Positions 1-10,000 of a DNA stretch of 64,000 nucleotides are shown here, piece by piece; the stretch's first letter is position 1; every line of letters starts with the position of its first letter. The notes beneath the pieces were generated by a model that ran no database searches, was not told the origin of the DNA, and was given only the letters and a program-made list of their open reading frames with translations. Source of the DNA: Devosia sp. A16 (GTDB lineage: Bacteria > Pseudomonadota > Alphaproteobacteria > Rhizobiales > Devosiaceae); the NCBI RefSeq assembly GCF_001402915.1, contig NZ_CP012945.1, forward strand, positions 434,001-498,000, read 5' to 3'. The position numbers were made by a program, and so were the translations under genes.

Positions 1-109
1 CCCGCTGGAGGTCCTTGGGCGTCAAATCGGAACGGGTCCCGCCGTCGCTGGCGACGGCGAGACCCGCAATAAGGGTTATGACCAGGAAAACGGTCAAGCG
101 CTTGTGCAT
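1..109 (-). CDS. Partial secreted protein, probably di-heme oxidoreductase (N-terminus only)
   Basis: Only the first 36 codons lie in the window. They begin with an ATG at 109 and encode MHKR followed by a hydrophobic stretch ending in AVA, a typical signal peptide, then a polar SDLTPKDLQR segment. The gene follows the imelysin gene on the same strand with a 99-bp gap. In alphaproteobacteria imelysin is often followed by a di-heme cytochrome-type oxidoreductase (DUF1111) whose mature N-terminus has a similar DL-x-x-x-D-R segment. That assignment rests on context and a short match; the heme motifs lie outside the window. Confidence 0.5.
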   Translation of the reverse strand, partial: MHKRLTVFLVITLIAGLAVASDGGTRSDLTPKDLQR

Positions 110-208
110 GTCTCGCACTCTAGGCTTCCCGGCCATGGGTCGGGATGAAACGCAGCAGCGCGGATTCTGGCAACCCGCGATGCTGATAAAGCTCTGGAAA
201 ACGTGCCC

Positions 209-1459
209 TTACTGGAACACGGCATCCGGGTTGGTCAGGCTGTCCGACTGCTCGATGGTCACCGTGTCGCCCAGGTTGAGCAGCGCCACGGCGCGCTCGA
301 TACCACGGGTCTGGGCGATCAGGCCATCGATCGCCGCCTGCACGACGGCGTTCCCTTCGGTGTTCCCCTCGCCGATCATCTGGTCGTATTTCTCGACCGT
401 ATCGCCCCGGGTCTTCATGATTTCCATCTTGGCGACGGTGTCCGCCAGGAGTCCCTTGATCTCGGTGTCGAGCGCGGCGTCCTTGGCGGCGATCAGTTCG
501 GAAATCGAGGCGCCGGACACGACACTGCCGTCGATCCGGGTATACTTGCCCAGATAGACGTTCTGCACGCCGATCGCGTCATAAAGGTGCGAGATGTAGG
601 TGTTGTCGGAAAAGCAGTCATGCTCCTCTTCCGGATCGTGCAGCAGCAGCCCCAGCTTCATGCGCTGGCCGGCCACTTCGCCGAACGACAGCGACCCCAT
701 GCCGGTAAGAATGGTGCCGAGCCCGCTATCGGCCAGGGCGAGGCGTGCCGCACCGCCCTCCTGCCAATTGCCCACCATCTCCTCAAGGTCGGTGACCAAG
801 AGGTCCGTCGCCGCGTCCAGATACTGGGCGCGCCGCTTGGCGTTGGCCTCGGTCGAGTAATCGGTGAACGGCCGCTCGCCGGCGCCGGGTCCGGTGCCGT
901 GCAGGTCCTGCCCCCAGAGCAGGAACTCGATGGCGTGATAGCCGGTCGCGACATTGGCTTCGATCCCACCGGCTTCCTGCAACGTATCCTGTAGAAAGGC
1001 CGGCGTGATCTCCGACGCGTCGACGTCCTTGCCGGCGATATTCAGCCTGGTGTTGGCGATCACATTGGCGGTGTAGAGCCCGTTCTCGTCGCTCTCGGTG
1101 CCGTAGGAGGCATCGACATAGTCGATCAGGCCCTCGTCCAGCGGCCAGGCATTCACCCTGCCCTCCCACTCGTCGACGATGGCATTGCCGAAGCGGTAGG
1201 CCTCGGTCTGTTGATACGACGGACGCGAAGCCCGCCAGGCGTCGCGCGCCGCGTTCAGCGTTGCCTCGCTCGGGTTGGCGATCAGCGCGTCGGTAGCGGC
1301 GTCGAGCGCCTTGGCGGTGGTGAGCGCATCCTCGTAGCCGGCAAGCGCAATATCGGCATAGGTCTTGAGGATGGCGTCGGCCGTGGGTTCGGCGGCATTG
1401 GCAAGGCCGGCGCTCATCGCCGCCATGCCGATCGAGAGGGCCAGCGTGCTGATCTTCAT
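209..1459 (-). CDS. Imelysin-family periplasmic protein (peptidase M75 / iron-regulated)
   Basis: A 416-residue protein with a signal peptide (residues 1-22, cleavage after ANA). The family-defining G-x-H-x-x-E motif is present as GYHAIE at residues 173-178, followed by FLLWGQDLHGTGPG, a conserved imelysin stretch. Family members are periplasmic or surface proteins linked to iron uptake; most have no demonstrated peptidase activity. The ATG at 1459 has an AGGAG ribosome site 11-15 bases upstream. The gene heads a minus-strand unit continuing into the probable di-heme oxidoreductase, a pairing known from iron-regulated loci. Iron regulation here is inferred, since I saw no clear Fur or Irr box. 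Confidence 0.88.
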   Translation of the reverse strand: MKISTLALSIGMAAMSAGLANAAEPTADAILKTYADIALAGYEDALTTAKALDAATDALIANPSEATLNAARDAWRASRPSYQQTEAYRFGNAIVDEWEGRVNAWPLDEGLIDYVDASYGTESDENGLYTANVIANTRLNIAGKDVDASEITPAFLQDTLQEAGGIEANVATGYHAIEFLLWGQDLHGTGPGAGERPFTDYSTEANAKRRAQYLDAATDLLVTDLEEMVGNWQEGGAARLALADSGLGTILTGMGSLSFGEVAGQRMKLGLLLHDPEEEHDCFSDNTYISHLYDAIGVQNVYLGKYTRIDGSVVSGASISELIAAKDAALDTEIKGLLADTVAKMEIMKTRGDTVEKYDQMIGEGNTEGNAVVQAAIDGLIAQTRGIERAVALLNLGDTVTIEQSDSLTNPDAVFQ

Positions 1460-1824
1460 TGCGGGAAATCTCCTGGGGGCGGGCCCCTCAGGCCCGTTGC
1501 TGCGCGCGGCCTATCAAAGTGGATACTCAGGTTCAAGAAATATCGACCCAGCTTGGAACGGCTCTAAACTGCCGCTGCTGCCGCCCATCTCGACTCGTCC
1601 AAGCAAAACGGGCACTGTCACAATTGTCACAATTGGCTTCGGAGGGGGTCCGAACGCTGTATCGCCTGCGCCGCCTGACTTTGCCGGGGCCATGGAGCGT
1701 CCCGCATTCCACTGGTCGCCTCGCGGTGTCACGTGGCTGTCATACGGCCAAAATAGGTGAAGCGCGGCTTTAGGGGCTCCTCCCGAGTCAGGACAAGAAG
1801 CCAAAATTCCAGGGAGACTTGAGA
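1460..1824. other. Divergent promoter region between imelysin and ABC importer
   Basis: 365 bp without a gene. It must carry the promoters of both divergent units. The only standout structure is the tandem 9-mer at 1616-1633, listed separately. No REP palindrome or terminator was seen. Confidence 0.6.
1616..1633. promoter_or_regulatory. Tandem TGTCACAAT repeat, candidate operator
   Basis: TGTCACAAT occurs twice head to tail (1616-1624 and 1625-1633) and continues into TTG, so the segment also contains the palindromes ACAATTGT and CAATTG. It lies about 190 bp before the binding-protein ATG and about 160 bp before the imelysin ATG. AT-rich repeats are rare in this GC-rich sequence. The binding protein is unknown. 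Confidence 0.35.
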
Positions 1825-2934
1825 ATGATCTTCAAGAATGCGCTCGTCGCTTCGGTTTCGGTCGCGGCCCTCGCCGCTTCGACCTTCACCGTCTCGGCGC
1901 AGACCGACCTCGCCGCGCTCTACGAAGCCGCCAAGGCCGAGGGCCAGCTCACCACCATCGCCCTGCCGCACGACTGGTGCGGCTATGGCGCCGTGATCGA
2001 AGGCTTCAAGGCCAAGTATCCGGGCATCACCATCAACGAGCTCAACCCCGATGCCGGCTCGGCCGATGAAATCGAAGCCATCAAGGCCAACAAGGGCAAT
2101 ACCGGCCCGCAGGCCCCCGACGTGATCGACGTCGGCCTGAGCTTCGGCCCGTCGGCCAAGGCCGAAGGCCTGATCCAGCCCTACAAGGTCTCGACCTGGG
2201 ACAGCATTCCCGACACGGCCAAGGACGCCGAGGGCTACTGGTACGGCGACTATTACGGCGTGCTGTCGTTCCTCGTGAACACCGACCTCGTCAGTAAGGT
2301 GCCGACCTCGTGGGCCGACCTCAAGGCCGCCGACTACGCCAATGCCGTGGCGCTGGCCGGTGATCCGCGCGCCGCCAACCAGGCCATCCAGGGCGTCTAC
2401 GGCGCCGGCCTGTCGACCGGCGCCACCGACGCCAAGGCCGCGGCCGAAGCCGGCCTCGCCTACTTCGCCGAGCTCAACAAATCCGGCAACTTCGTGCCGG
2501 TGATCGGCAAGGCCGCCTCCACCGCCCAGGGCACCACGCCGATCGTCGTCGCCTGGGACTACAATGCGCTGGCCTGGCGCGATGGCTTCGCCGGCAACCC
2601 CAAGGCCGAAGTGGTGGTGCCGTCCGACAGCGTCGTCGCCGGCGTCTACATCCAGGCGATCTCGGCGTTCGCGCCGCACCCGAATGCCGCCAAGCTGTGG
2701 ATGGAATATCTCTACTCGGACGAAGGCCAGCTCGGCTGGCTCGCCGGCTATTGCCACCCGATCCGCTTCAACGACCTCGCCGCCAACGGCAAGGTGCCGC
2801 AGGAGCTGCTCGACAAGCTGCCGCCGGCTGAAGCCTACGCCAAGGCGGTGTTCCCGACCCTCGACGAGCAGGCTGCCGCCAAGGAAGTGATCACCGGCCA
2901 GTGGGACGCCGTCGTCGGCGCCAACGTCCAGTAA
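1825..2934 (+). CDS. ABC transporter substrate-binding protein (polyamine/iron-type, family 1)
   Basis: A 369-residue periplasmic binding protein with a signal peptide ending in VSAQ near residue 26. The body has family-1 solute-binding features: a VIDVG strand, the hinge segment DYYGVLSFLVNTDLV, and the C-terminal PHPNAAKLWMEYLYSDEGQ helix typical of PotD/AfuA-like proteins. The ATG at 1825 is preferred over an in-frame TTG at 1819 because AGGGAG lies 8-13 bases before it. It is the first gene of a four-gene importer (two permeases and an ATPase follow without gaps). The substrate cannot be read from the sequence; polyamine, ferric iron or phosphonate-type ligands are all possible. Confidence 0.85.
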   Translation: MIFKNALVASVSVAALAASTFTVSAQTDLAALYEAAKAEGQLTTIALPHDWCGYGAVIEGFKAKYPGITINELNPDAGSADEIEAIKANKGNTGPQAPDVIDVGLSFGPSAKAEGLIQPYKVSTWDSIPDTAKDAEGYWYGDYYGVLSFLVNTDLVSKVPTSWADLKAADYANAVALAGDPRAANQAIQGVYGAGLSTGATDAKAAAEAGLAYFAELNKSGNFVPVIGKAASTAQGTTPIVVAWDYNALAWRDGFAGNPKAEVVVPSDSVVAGVYIQAISAFAPHPNAAKLWMEYLYSDEGQLGWLAGYCHPIRFNDLAANGKVPQELLDKLPPAEAYAKAVFPTLDEQAAAKEVITGQWDAVVGANVQ

Positions 2935-2935
2935 C

Positions 2936-3874
2936 ATGGCTCATGTCAGCTCTGTAGCTGACCCCGCGGCCGGCCCGGTTTCCACCGGGCCGGCCGTGCG
3001 CGTCGGCGGCAACCCGTTCCGGTTCGTCCGCCGGCTCCGGCTGGGCGATATCCTCGCCATCGCGCCCTTCATCCTGTTCGCCCTGCTGTTCCTGCTGATC
3101 CCGACGCTCGGCCTCGTCGTCGGTGCCTTCCAGGATGGCGATGGCAACTTCACGCTCCAGAACATCATGGATCTGGGCACACCGCAGATCGTCGCCTCCT
3201 TCTGGATCTCGATCCGGGTTTCCGCCGCCTCCGCCATCCTCGGCGCCGGCATCGGGCTCATCATCGCGCTGGCCATCATCCGCGGCCGCCTGCCCGATGC
3301 GATCCGTTCGACGGTGATGACGTTTTCCGGCGTCGCCTCGAACTTTGCCGGCATCCCGCTGGCCTTCGCCTTCCTCGCCACGCTTGGCCGGCTTGGGCTT
3401 GTCACGGTGCTGCTGAAGTTCGTCGGCTTCGATCTCTACAAATCAGGCTTCAACCTCCTCAGTTTCTGGGGCCTCACCATCACCTACCTCTACTTCCAGA
3501 TCCCGCTGATGATCCTGATCATCGCGCCGGCGATCGACGGGTTGAAGAAGGAGTGGGGCGAGGCCGCGGCGACCCTGGGCGCCACCAATGGCCAGTTCTG
3601 GCGCTATATCGGGCTGCCGGTACTGTGGCCGAACCTGCTCGGCACGCTGTCGCTGCTGTTCGCCAACGCGTTTGGAGCGATCGCCACCGCTTATGCGCTC
3701 ACCGGCTCATCGCTCAACATCGTGCCGATCCTGCTCTATGCGCAGATCCGCGGCGACGTGCTGCACAACCCGGGCCTCGGCGCCGCGCTGGCGCTCGGCA
3801 TGATCGTCATCACCGCCTTCGCCAACGTCATCTACCTGGTGATCCGCACCCGCGCCGAGAGGTGGCTCAAATGA
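2936..3874 (+). CDS. ABC transporter inner-membrane permease 1
   Basis: A 312-residue integral membrane protein with about six hydrophobic segments, beginning with IAPFILFALLFLLIPTLGL near residue 42. The cytoplasmic EAA loop, contacting the ATPase, is visible as EWGEAAATLGATNGQFWRYIGLP. Its ATG begins one base after the stop of the binding-protein gene, and its stop overlaps the next permease start, so the genes are translationally coupled. It forms the heterodimeric channel with permease 2. Confidence 0.88.
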   Translation: MAHVSSVADPAAGPVSTGPAVRVGGNPFRFVRRLRLGDILAIAPFILFALLFLLIPTLGLVVGAFQDGDGNFTLQNIMDLGTPQIVASFWISIRVSAASAILGAGIGLIIALAIIRGRLPDAIRSTVMTFSGVASNFAGIPLAFAFLATLGRLGLVTVLLKFVGFDLYKSGFNLLSFWGLTITYLYFQIPLMILIIAPAIDGLKKEWGEAAATLGATNGQFWRYIGLPVLWPNLLGTLSLLFANAFGAIATAYALTGSSLNIVPILLYAQIRGDVLHNPGLGAALALGMIVITAFANVIYLVIRTRAERWLK

Positions 3875-4659
3875 AATCGGGCAAGCTGTGGAGCTGGATC
3901 ATCTTCGGGCTCGGCGCCGCCTACTTCCTCGTGCCGCTGCTCGCCACCTTCGAGTTCTCGCTGCGCATTCGCCGCGAGGGCTACACCCTGGACGCCTACA
4001 CCTCGGTGTTCTCCGACGGGCGCTTCCAGGCCTCGTTCAGCTATTCGCTGATCGTGGGCGTCTGCGCCATCGTCGTAGGGCTGCTCATCGTCGTGCCGGC
4101 CGCCTATTACGTGCGGCTGCGCGCCCCGCATTTGAGGCCGATCATCGAGTTCGTGACCCTGCTGCCGCTGATCATCCCGGCGATCATTTTGGTGTTCGGC
4201 TATATCGGGATGTACAACACCTCGTCGCCGCTGCCGCTGCTCGGCACCAACCTTGGCACCGATATCCTGCTGACCCTCGCCTACGTGGCGCTGGCCCTGC
4301 CCTACATGTACCGGGCGGTGGATACGGGGCTGCGCACCATCGACGTGCAGACCCTCACCGAGGCCGCCAATATTCTCGGCGCCAACCAGGCGACGATCAT
4401 CGCCAAGGTGATCTTTCCCAACATCATCGTCGCGGTGCTGTCGGGCGCCTTCCTGACGCTCGCCATCGTCATCGGCGAGTTCACCATCGCGAGCCTGCTC
4501 AACCGTCAGGTGTTCGGCGTCTACATGCAGAATGTCGGCGCCAACCGGGCGTTCGAGCCCGCCGCCCTGGCCGTCATTTCGTTCGTCATCACCTGGGGCG
4601 CCATGGGCATGATCCAGCTGCTGGCGCGCTTCGCCCCCAAAACCGCTCGTAGGGACTAG
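3871..4659 (+). CDS. ABC transporter inner-membrane permease 2
   Basis: A 262-residue permease starting at the ATG at 3871, which overlaps the previous stop as ATGA. About six transmembrane segments are apparent, and the EAA-loop sequence LTEAANILGANQATIIAKVIFP lies in the second half. With permease 1 it forms the membrane channel of the importer at 1.8-5.7 kb. The frame is open further upstream, but only the coupled ATG makes sense as a start. Confidence 0.88.
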   Translation: MKSGKLWSWIIFGLGAAYFLVPLLATFEFSLRIRREGYTLDAYTSVFSDGRFQASFSYSLIVGVCAIVVGLLIVVPAAYYVRLRAPHLRPIIEFVTLLPLIIPAIILVFGYIGMYNTSSPLPLLGTNLGTDILLTLAYVALALPYMYRAVDTGLRTIDVQTLTEAANILGANQATIIAKVIFPNIIVAVLSGAFLTLAIVIGEFTIASLLNRQVFGVYMQNVGANRAFEPAALAVISFVITWGAMGMIQLLARFAPKTARRD

Positions 4660-4662
4660 ACC

Positions 4663-5730
4663 ATGGCAACCGAATTCCTGCGCATCGAAGAGCTGGTCAA
4701 GACTTTTAGCGGCAACCAGGTGGTGAAGGGCGTCGATCTGGCGTTCGACAAGGGCGAGTTCGTCAGCCTGCTCGGCCCCTCGGGCTGCGGCAAGACCACT
4801 ATCCTCCGAATGATCGCCGGTTTCGAGCGCCCGGACTCCGGGCGCATTCTGGTCGAGGGCAAGGACATTTCCGGCCTCGCGCCGAACCAGCGCAAGATCG
4901 GCATGGTGTTCCAGGCCTATGCGCTGTTCCCCAACATGAACGTCGCCGACAATATCGGCTTCGGCCTGAAGATCGCGGGCATGCCCAAGCCGCAGCGCGA
5001 AGCCCGGGTCGAGGAGATGCTGAAGCTGATCGGGCTTTCCGGCTACGGCAAGCGCTACCCGTTCGAACTGTCGGGTGGCCAGCAGCAGCGTGTGGCGCTC
5101 GCCCGCGCGCTGGCGCCCAGCCCGCGCATGCTGCTGCTCGACGAGCCGCTTTCGGCGCTCGATGCCAAGATCCGCGTCTCGCTGCGCGAGCAGATCCGCC
5201 AGATCCAGCGCGAACTGGGGATCACCACGGTGTTCGTCACCCACGATCAGGAAGAGGCGCTCTCCATCTCCGACCGCATCGTGGTGCTCAACACCGGCAA
5301 TGTCGAGCAGTTCGGCCGGCCGTTCGAGATTTACAACCGGCCGCAGACCCGGTTCGTCGCGACCTTCGTGGGGACGCTCAACACCCTCAACGCCACCGTT
5401 GCCGATGCGTCCGCAAAGACGGTGACTCTGGGCGGCACCACCGTCACCATCCCGGCGCTCCCCGCCACGGCGCGCAGCGGCGAGGCGGTGGCGCTCACCA
5501 TGCGCCCCGAAGCCGTGTCGCTCGCCAACGATGCGGCGCGCGACATCGTCCTCGACGGCAAGGTGGCCGAAGTCAGCTTCCTCGGCTCGGTGATCCGGCT
5601 GAAGGTCGACCTCGGCGACAATGCCGTGAACCTCGACACCTTCAACGACCAGCGCACCCCGCCCCCCGCGCACGGCGCACCGGTACGCATCGGCATCGCC
5701 TCCAGCGACGTGCTGGTGCTGGAGCGGTAA
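4663..5730 (+). CDS. ABC transporter ATP-binding protein (PotA/FbpC-like)
   Basis: A 355-residue ATPase with Walker A GPSGCGKTT near residue 40, signature LSGGQQQRVALARAL, Walker B LLLDEPLSALD and the switch His in VTHDQEEAL. The last roughly 120 residues form a TOBE-type regulatory domain containing TMRPEAVSL. This length and domain order are usual for polyamine/iron-class importer ATPases. The ATG lies 3 bp after permease 2, completing the binding protein-permease-permease-ATPase operon. Confidence 0.92.
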   Translation: MATEFLRIEELVKTFSGNQVVKGVDLAFDKGEFVSLLGPSGCGKTTILRMIAGFERPDSGRILVEGKDISGLAPNQRKIGMVFQAYALFPNMNVADNIGFGLKIAGMPKPQREARVEEMLKLIGLSGYGKRYPFELSGGQQQRVALARALAPSPRMLLLDEPLSALDAKIRVSLREQIRQIQRELGITTVFVTHDQEEALSISDRIVVLNTGNVEQFGRPFEIYNRPQTRFVATFVGTLNTLNATVADASAKTVTLGGTTVTIPALPATARSGEAVALTMRPEAVSLANDAARDIVLDGKVAEVSFLGSVIRLKVDLGDNAVNLDTFNDQRTPPPAHGAPVRIGIASSDVLVLER

Positions 5731-6066
5731 TCGCCTGGGGAGCTAGCACTACCGCTGGCAGTCGGCGTCCCTCTCCCGCTTGCGGGGGAGGGGGGACCAG
5801 CCGACAGGCTGGTGGGAGGGGGGTGCCACAAACTCTGGCCGTGCCCCTCCGCCTACCGTCAGTGCGTGGGGCTCCCCCCTCCCACCACGCTTTCGCGTGG
5901 TTTCCCCTCCCCCGCAAGCGGGAGAGGGAGTCCCCGACTGCACTCTCCTGTACTTGGCAGCAAAATCCTTTCCCCCTGCCCCTCCAACCCGCAACACTTT
6001 GACCCGCAAGTCGATTCACCTCCGCGCCATCCTGCACTAGTGTGCCCGGCAAATCGCGGAGCACCC
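5731..6066. other. Intergenic region with a large palindromic repeat
   Basis: 336 bp without a gene between the ABC ATPase and the sulfurtransferase. Most of it is the inverted-repeat element at 5768-5933. The last 130 bp before the sulfurtransferase ATG should hold its promoter; no motif stands out. Confidence 0.6.
5768..5933. repeat. REP-like composite palindrome
   Basis: The left arm (CCCTCTCCCGCTTGCGGGGG...) is repeated as its reverse complement at the right end (...CCCGCAAGCGGGAGAGGG). Inner arms GGGAGGGGGG and CCCCCCTCCC also pair. Each arm is itself a hairpin. The composite can fold into a large cruciform or mRNA stem. Confidence 0.75.
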
Positions 6067-6903
6067 ATGACCAACCCTCTCGTCACCACCGACTGGCTCG
6101 CCGAGCATATCGACGATCCCGATGTCGTCCTCGTCGATGCCAGCTGGTACATGCCTGCGGTCAACCGCAGCGGGCGCGCCGAGTATCTGAAGAGCCACCT
6201 GCCGGGCGCGGTGTTCTTCGGCATCGACGATATCGCCGACAAGACCACCACCCTGCCCCACATGCTGCCGACGCCCGCGGCGTTTGCCGACGCGGTGGGC
6301 AAGCTCGGCATCGCCGATACCGACACCATCGTGGTCTATGACGAGGCCGGCGTGTTCGCCGCCCCGCGCGTCTGGTGGACGTTTCGCGCCATGGGCGCGA
6401 GGGACGTGCGCGTGCTCGACGGCGGCGGCCCGAAATGGCGGGCGGAGGGCCGGCCGACGTCGTCGGGCGAGGAGCAGCCGGCACCGCGCACCTTCGTGCC
6501 GCATTACCAGCCCGCCCTGGTGCAGGATTTCGATGCCGTGCTCGGGCTCACCCGCTCGAAAGCCAGGATCATCGTCGACGCCCGCCCCGGCGACCGCTTC
6601 CGCGGCGAAGTGCCGGAACCGCGCCCAGGGCTGGCCTCGGGGCACATCCCGGGCAGCCTGAGTGTGCCGGCCAGCGAGGTCACGGCGAATGGGCAGCTGA
6701 AATCGGCGGCGGAGCTGCAGGCGCTGTTCGCGAAGGCCGGCGTGGATGTGAGCAAGCCCATTGTCACCAGCTGCGGCTCGGGCGTGACGGCATCCACCGT
6801 GGCGCTGGCGCTGGCCATTGCCGGGGCGAAGGATGTGGCGGTCTATGATGGGTCATGGACCGAATGGGGCGGCCGGGCCGATGCGCCGGTGGAGAAGGGC
6901 TGA
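6067..6903 (+). CDS. sseA: 3-mercaptopyruvate sulfurtransferase (rhodanese family)
   Basis: A 278-residue protein of two rhodanese domains. The N-terminal, non-catalytic domain has the conserved segment YDEAGVFAAPRVWWTFRAMG at residues 91-110. The C-terminal domain carries the active-site loop with Cys236 as CGSGVTA, the form typical of mercaptopyruvate sulfurtransferases rather than thiosulfate-specific rhodaneses. The enzyme moves sulfur from 3-mercaptopyruvate to a thiol acceptor or cyanide. The ATG at 6067 fits the normal family start; the frame is open upstream only into repeat DNA. It stands alone between repeats. Confidence 0.93.
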   Translation: MTNPLVTTDWLAEHIDDPDVVLVDASWYMPAVNRSGRAEYLKSHLPGAVFFGIDDIADKTTTLPHMLPTPAAFADAVGKLGIADTDTIVVYDEAGVFAAPRVWWTFRAMGARDVRVLDGGGPKWRAEGRPTSSGEEQPAPRTFVPHYQPALVQDFDAVLGLTRSKARIIVDARPGDRFRGEVPEPRPGLASGHIPGSLSVPASEVTANGQLKSAAELQALFAKAGVDVSKPIVTSCGSGVTASTVALALAIAGAKDVAVYDGSWTEWGGRADAPVEKG

Positions 6904-6921
6904 GGGGGGCTGACAGCAGGC

Positions 6922-7046
6922 AGACGGCCCCCTCCCATCCTCCCCCATAAAGGGGGAGGTGCCGCATCGAGTGCTTGGCACGATCGAAGCCAAAACCTCG
7001 ACTCTTCACCTCCCCCTTTATGGGGGAGGCCGGGAGGGGGCCGTCT
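6922..7046. repeat. Palindromic element family A, copy 1
   Basis: Outer arms AGACGGCCCCCTCCC and GGGAGGGGGCCGTCT are perfect reverse complements. Inside are two hairpins of the form CCTCCCCC-loop-GGGGGAGG, separated by an asymmetric spacer that includes CTCGACTCTTC. It lies between convergent genes and has no T-run. Confidence 0.85.
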
Positions 7047-7061
7047 CTATCAGTCGGCGCC

Positions 7062-10000
7062 CTACCCCCGCGAAATCCGCCAGCTCCTCACCTCGAACGG
7101 GCGCAACTCGGCGCCCTCGCCGCGCTCCATCGGTTCCTCGAGAATGCTGAGGCTCTCCCCGAGCCTCCACCCATCCGGCACCGCGACGGCAAAGTCGCCC
7201 CGCCGGCCCGACGGCTCGTACACCCTGAGCACCAGCCCGTTGCCGTCCTCGGCCGGCTTCAGCCCCGACAGCGCTGCCGGAATGCCCTCGACCCCGATCG
7301 GGGTATAGTTCGCCGCCGCGACGCCGCTGGCGACGGCGGCCAGCATCGGCTGGTTCAGGTCTTCGGCTTCCTCGCGCACCCGACCCTCGTGCCACTCGCC
7401 GGCATGCGGATAGAGCGCGTAGGTGAAGCGCTGCCCACCCTCGTCGGCCAGCGGGTCGGGGTAGAGCGGCGAGCGCACCAGACTGAGACCGAGCACATTG
7501 CCCTTGGCGCTGTGCCCGTATTTGGCATCGTTCAGCAGCGCCACGCCGAAGCCCGGCTCGCTCATATCGAGGAAGCGGTGCCCCGGCACCTCGAACTGCG
7601 CCTGGTCCCAGCTGGTATTGTTGTGCGTCGTGCGCTGCACCACCCCGTTGGCATGTTCGAAGGTTGCATGCGTGGCGCGCACCGCCACCGGCGTCTGCGT
7701 CCGCAAGAGGCAGTGCCGATCGTGCCAGTCGATCTCGGTCGCGATATCGAGCCGCACGCCGTTGGCGTCGAGGCTGTAGGTCTGCGTCACCGTCGAGGCG
7801 CGGAAGCGCCTGACGATGCGGATCGCGGCGCGCACCGGGCTGTCCTCGACCACTCGGATGCTCTCTGGACGGCTGAGCTCGATGCCCTTCTTCGCGTAGT
7901 CTTCCTCGATGTCCCAGGCGTCCCAGTCGCGCGGCTTGTCGGCCGGATAAACCCAGAGCTGGTTGCCGCGGCCGGCCAGCGCTTCGCGGCCCGTGGCCTT
8001 GTGGATCAGGCTGGTGACGGTGCCGTCGGCCCCGATGGTAGCGCGCAGATGCGCGTTCTCGAGATGGCTCTCGCTCACCGACAGCCCGGGCACCGGCTCC
8101 AGCGTGGCGCGGGTGAACACCTTGATGCCGAGCGGCGCCATCACGTCCGGGCTCGAAAAATGCGTGCCGTCCGACAGCGTCACCCGCACCGGGCGCCGGC
8201 TGAGCGAGGGGTTCACCACGATCACCGCGTCATGCACGTCGCCATTGGGGATGCGGTTGACGATCGCCGACATCGCCATCTGCTGGCGCGCCAGCGCCCG
8301 ACCCACCGCATCGTTCAGCTCCCGCTCGGCATCCTCGTAAACCTCGGCGATCGAGGAGCCGGGCAGGATGTCGTGGAACTCGTTCTTCAGCACCACGCGC
8401 CAGATGTGCTCGAGGCTTTCCGGCTGCTCGCCGCCGAGCAGCGCCGCCAGACCCGCCAGCGTCTCGGCGGTGATCAGCGCGCGCTCGGCCTGCCGGTGCG
8501 CCTTCTTGGTGGCGCTCTGCGTGGTGAGCGTCGCCCGGTGCAGCTCGAGATAGATATCGCCCTGCCACACCGGCAACTCGGTCCGCTTGCCGGTTTCGTG
8601 CGCCGCGGCGAAGAAATCCTCGACCCGGCTCCAGCGCGCCTTGGGCAGCACCGGGAAATCCCTCAGCTGCATTTCGCGTGTCACATATTCCGGCGTCACC
8701 CCGCCGCCGCCGTCGCCATAGCCCACCGCCAGCAGCGACGTGGGGTGCTGCGGCTTCTGCATGAAGTTGCGCCAGGTCTTGAGGATGCTGAGCGGGTTCA
8801 CCGCCCCGTTATAGCCATGCCAGGGGTTGTTGAAGGTGTGGGTCAACACCCGCGAGCCATCGATCCCCTCCCACCAGAACAGGTCGGCCGGGATGGTATT
8901 GGTGTCGTTCCAGTTCACCTTGATGGTGAAGAACGAGTCGATACCGCCTTGTTTGAGCAGCTGCGGCAGCCCGCCCGAGAAGCCGAAGCAGTCGGGCAGC
9001 CAGCATACCCGGTGCCGGACTCCGAATTTCTGCTGGAAGTAGCGCTGGCCGTAGAGGATCTGTCGCGTCAGGCTTTCGCCGGTGGGCATATTGGTGTCGG
9101 GCTCGACCCACATGCCGCCGACCGTCTCCCAGCCGCCGGCCGCCACCTTGGCCTTGATCTTCTGGAACAGGGCAGGGTCGTCTTCCTCGATCTGCGCATA
9201 ATAGTGCGCCGTCGACTGGTTGAAGCGGAAGCCCGACTGCGCCAGGTACTCGTTGCTCCCCTCCATCAGCGTCACCGCCGTCGAGAAGGTGCGGCGCATC
9301 TTCCGCCGCGTCTCGGCATAGGGCCAGAGCCAGGCGAGATCGATATGGGCATGCCCGGTGAGTGCAATCTCGCCCTGTTGCGGGAAGCGCTGCTGCAATT
9401 CGCGCAACCGCTCGATCAGCTTGCGGTCGGCGGCGATGACGCTCCGGCGCTGCTCCTCGGTGAGCGCGGCCGGATTGTTCTTGAGCGGCGGCAACTGCCA
9501 GATCTTCTGCTGGCCGCGCTGCGGCGCGAAGCGCGCGACATAGTCCTCGGTGGCCGACGGCCAGTCGAGCGCGTAGAACGCTTCCTCGGCCGCTGCGACC
9601 AGGTGCGGCACCACCTCGTGCTCTCCCAACTCCGAAGCTGCTTCATGCACCTGCTGCAACCGCAGGCGGAACGCGTCCACCGCGCCATCGAGCCAGTAGA
9701 GCCTGGCTTCGTTCAGGTGGGGCTTGCGCACCGGCTCGCCGAACGGCAGCCGCGCCACCGCTTCCGCCTCGATGCGGAAGTCGTGCGCCCGAACCGGGAA
9801 TTCCTTGTGATAGGGGTCGTTGCCGAAGCCGACATTGTCGTCGGCATAGATCAGCGTCGCCAGCGCCTCACCGCCGAGGTCGAGGAACAACCGGGTTTCG
9901 GCAATCGGCCAGCTCGACGGCACCGAAACACCGACGGCAAAGTTCTGCACGCCGTCGCGGTTCGGCCATGGCGCGCCGACTTCGATCGGCTTGCCGTTGA

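Noticed and set aside
5812-6066. N-terminal extension of the sulfurtransferase
   Set aside because: The upstream in-frame sequence is the palindromic repeat; the family start matches the ATG at 6067.
6922-7046. Family A palindromes as rho-independent terminators
   Set aside because: They lack T-runs, occur inside operons and in both orientations, and have a conserved spacer; repeat element is the better label.
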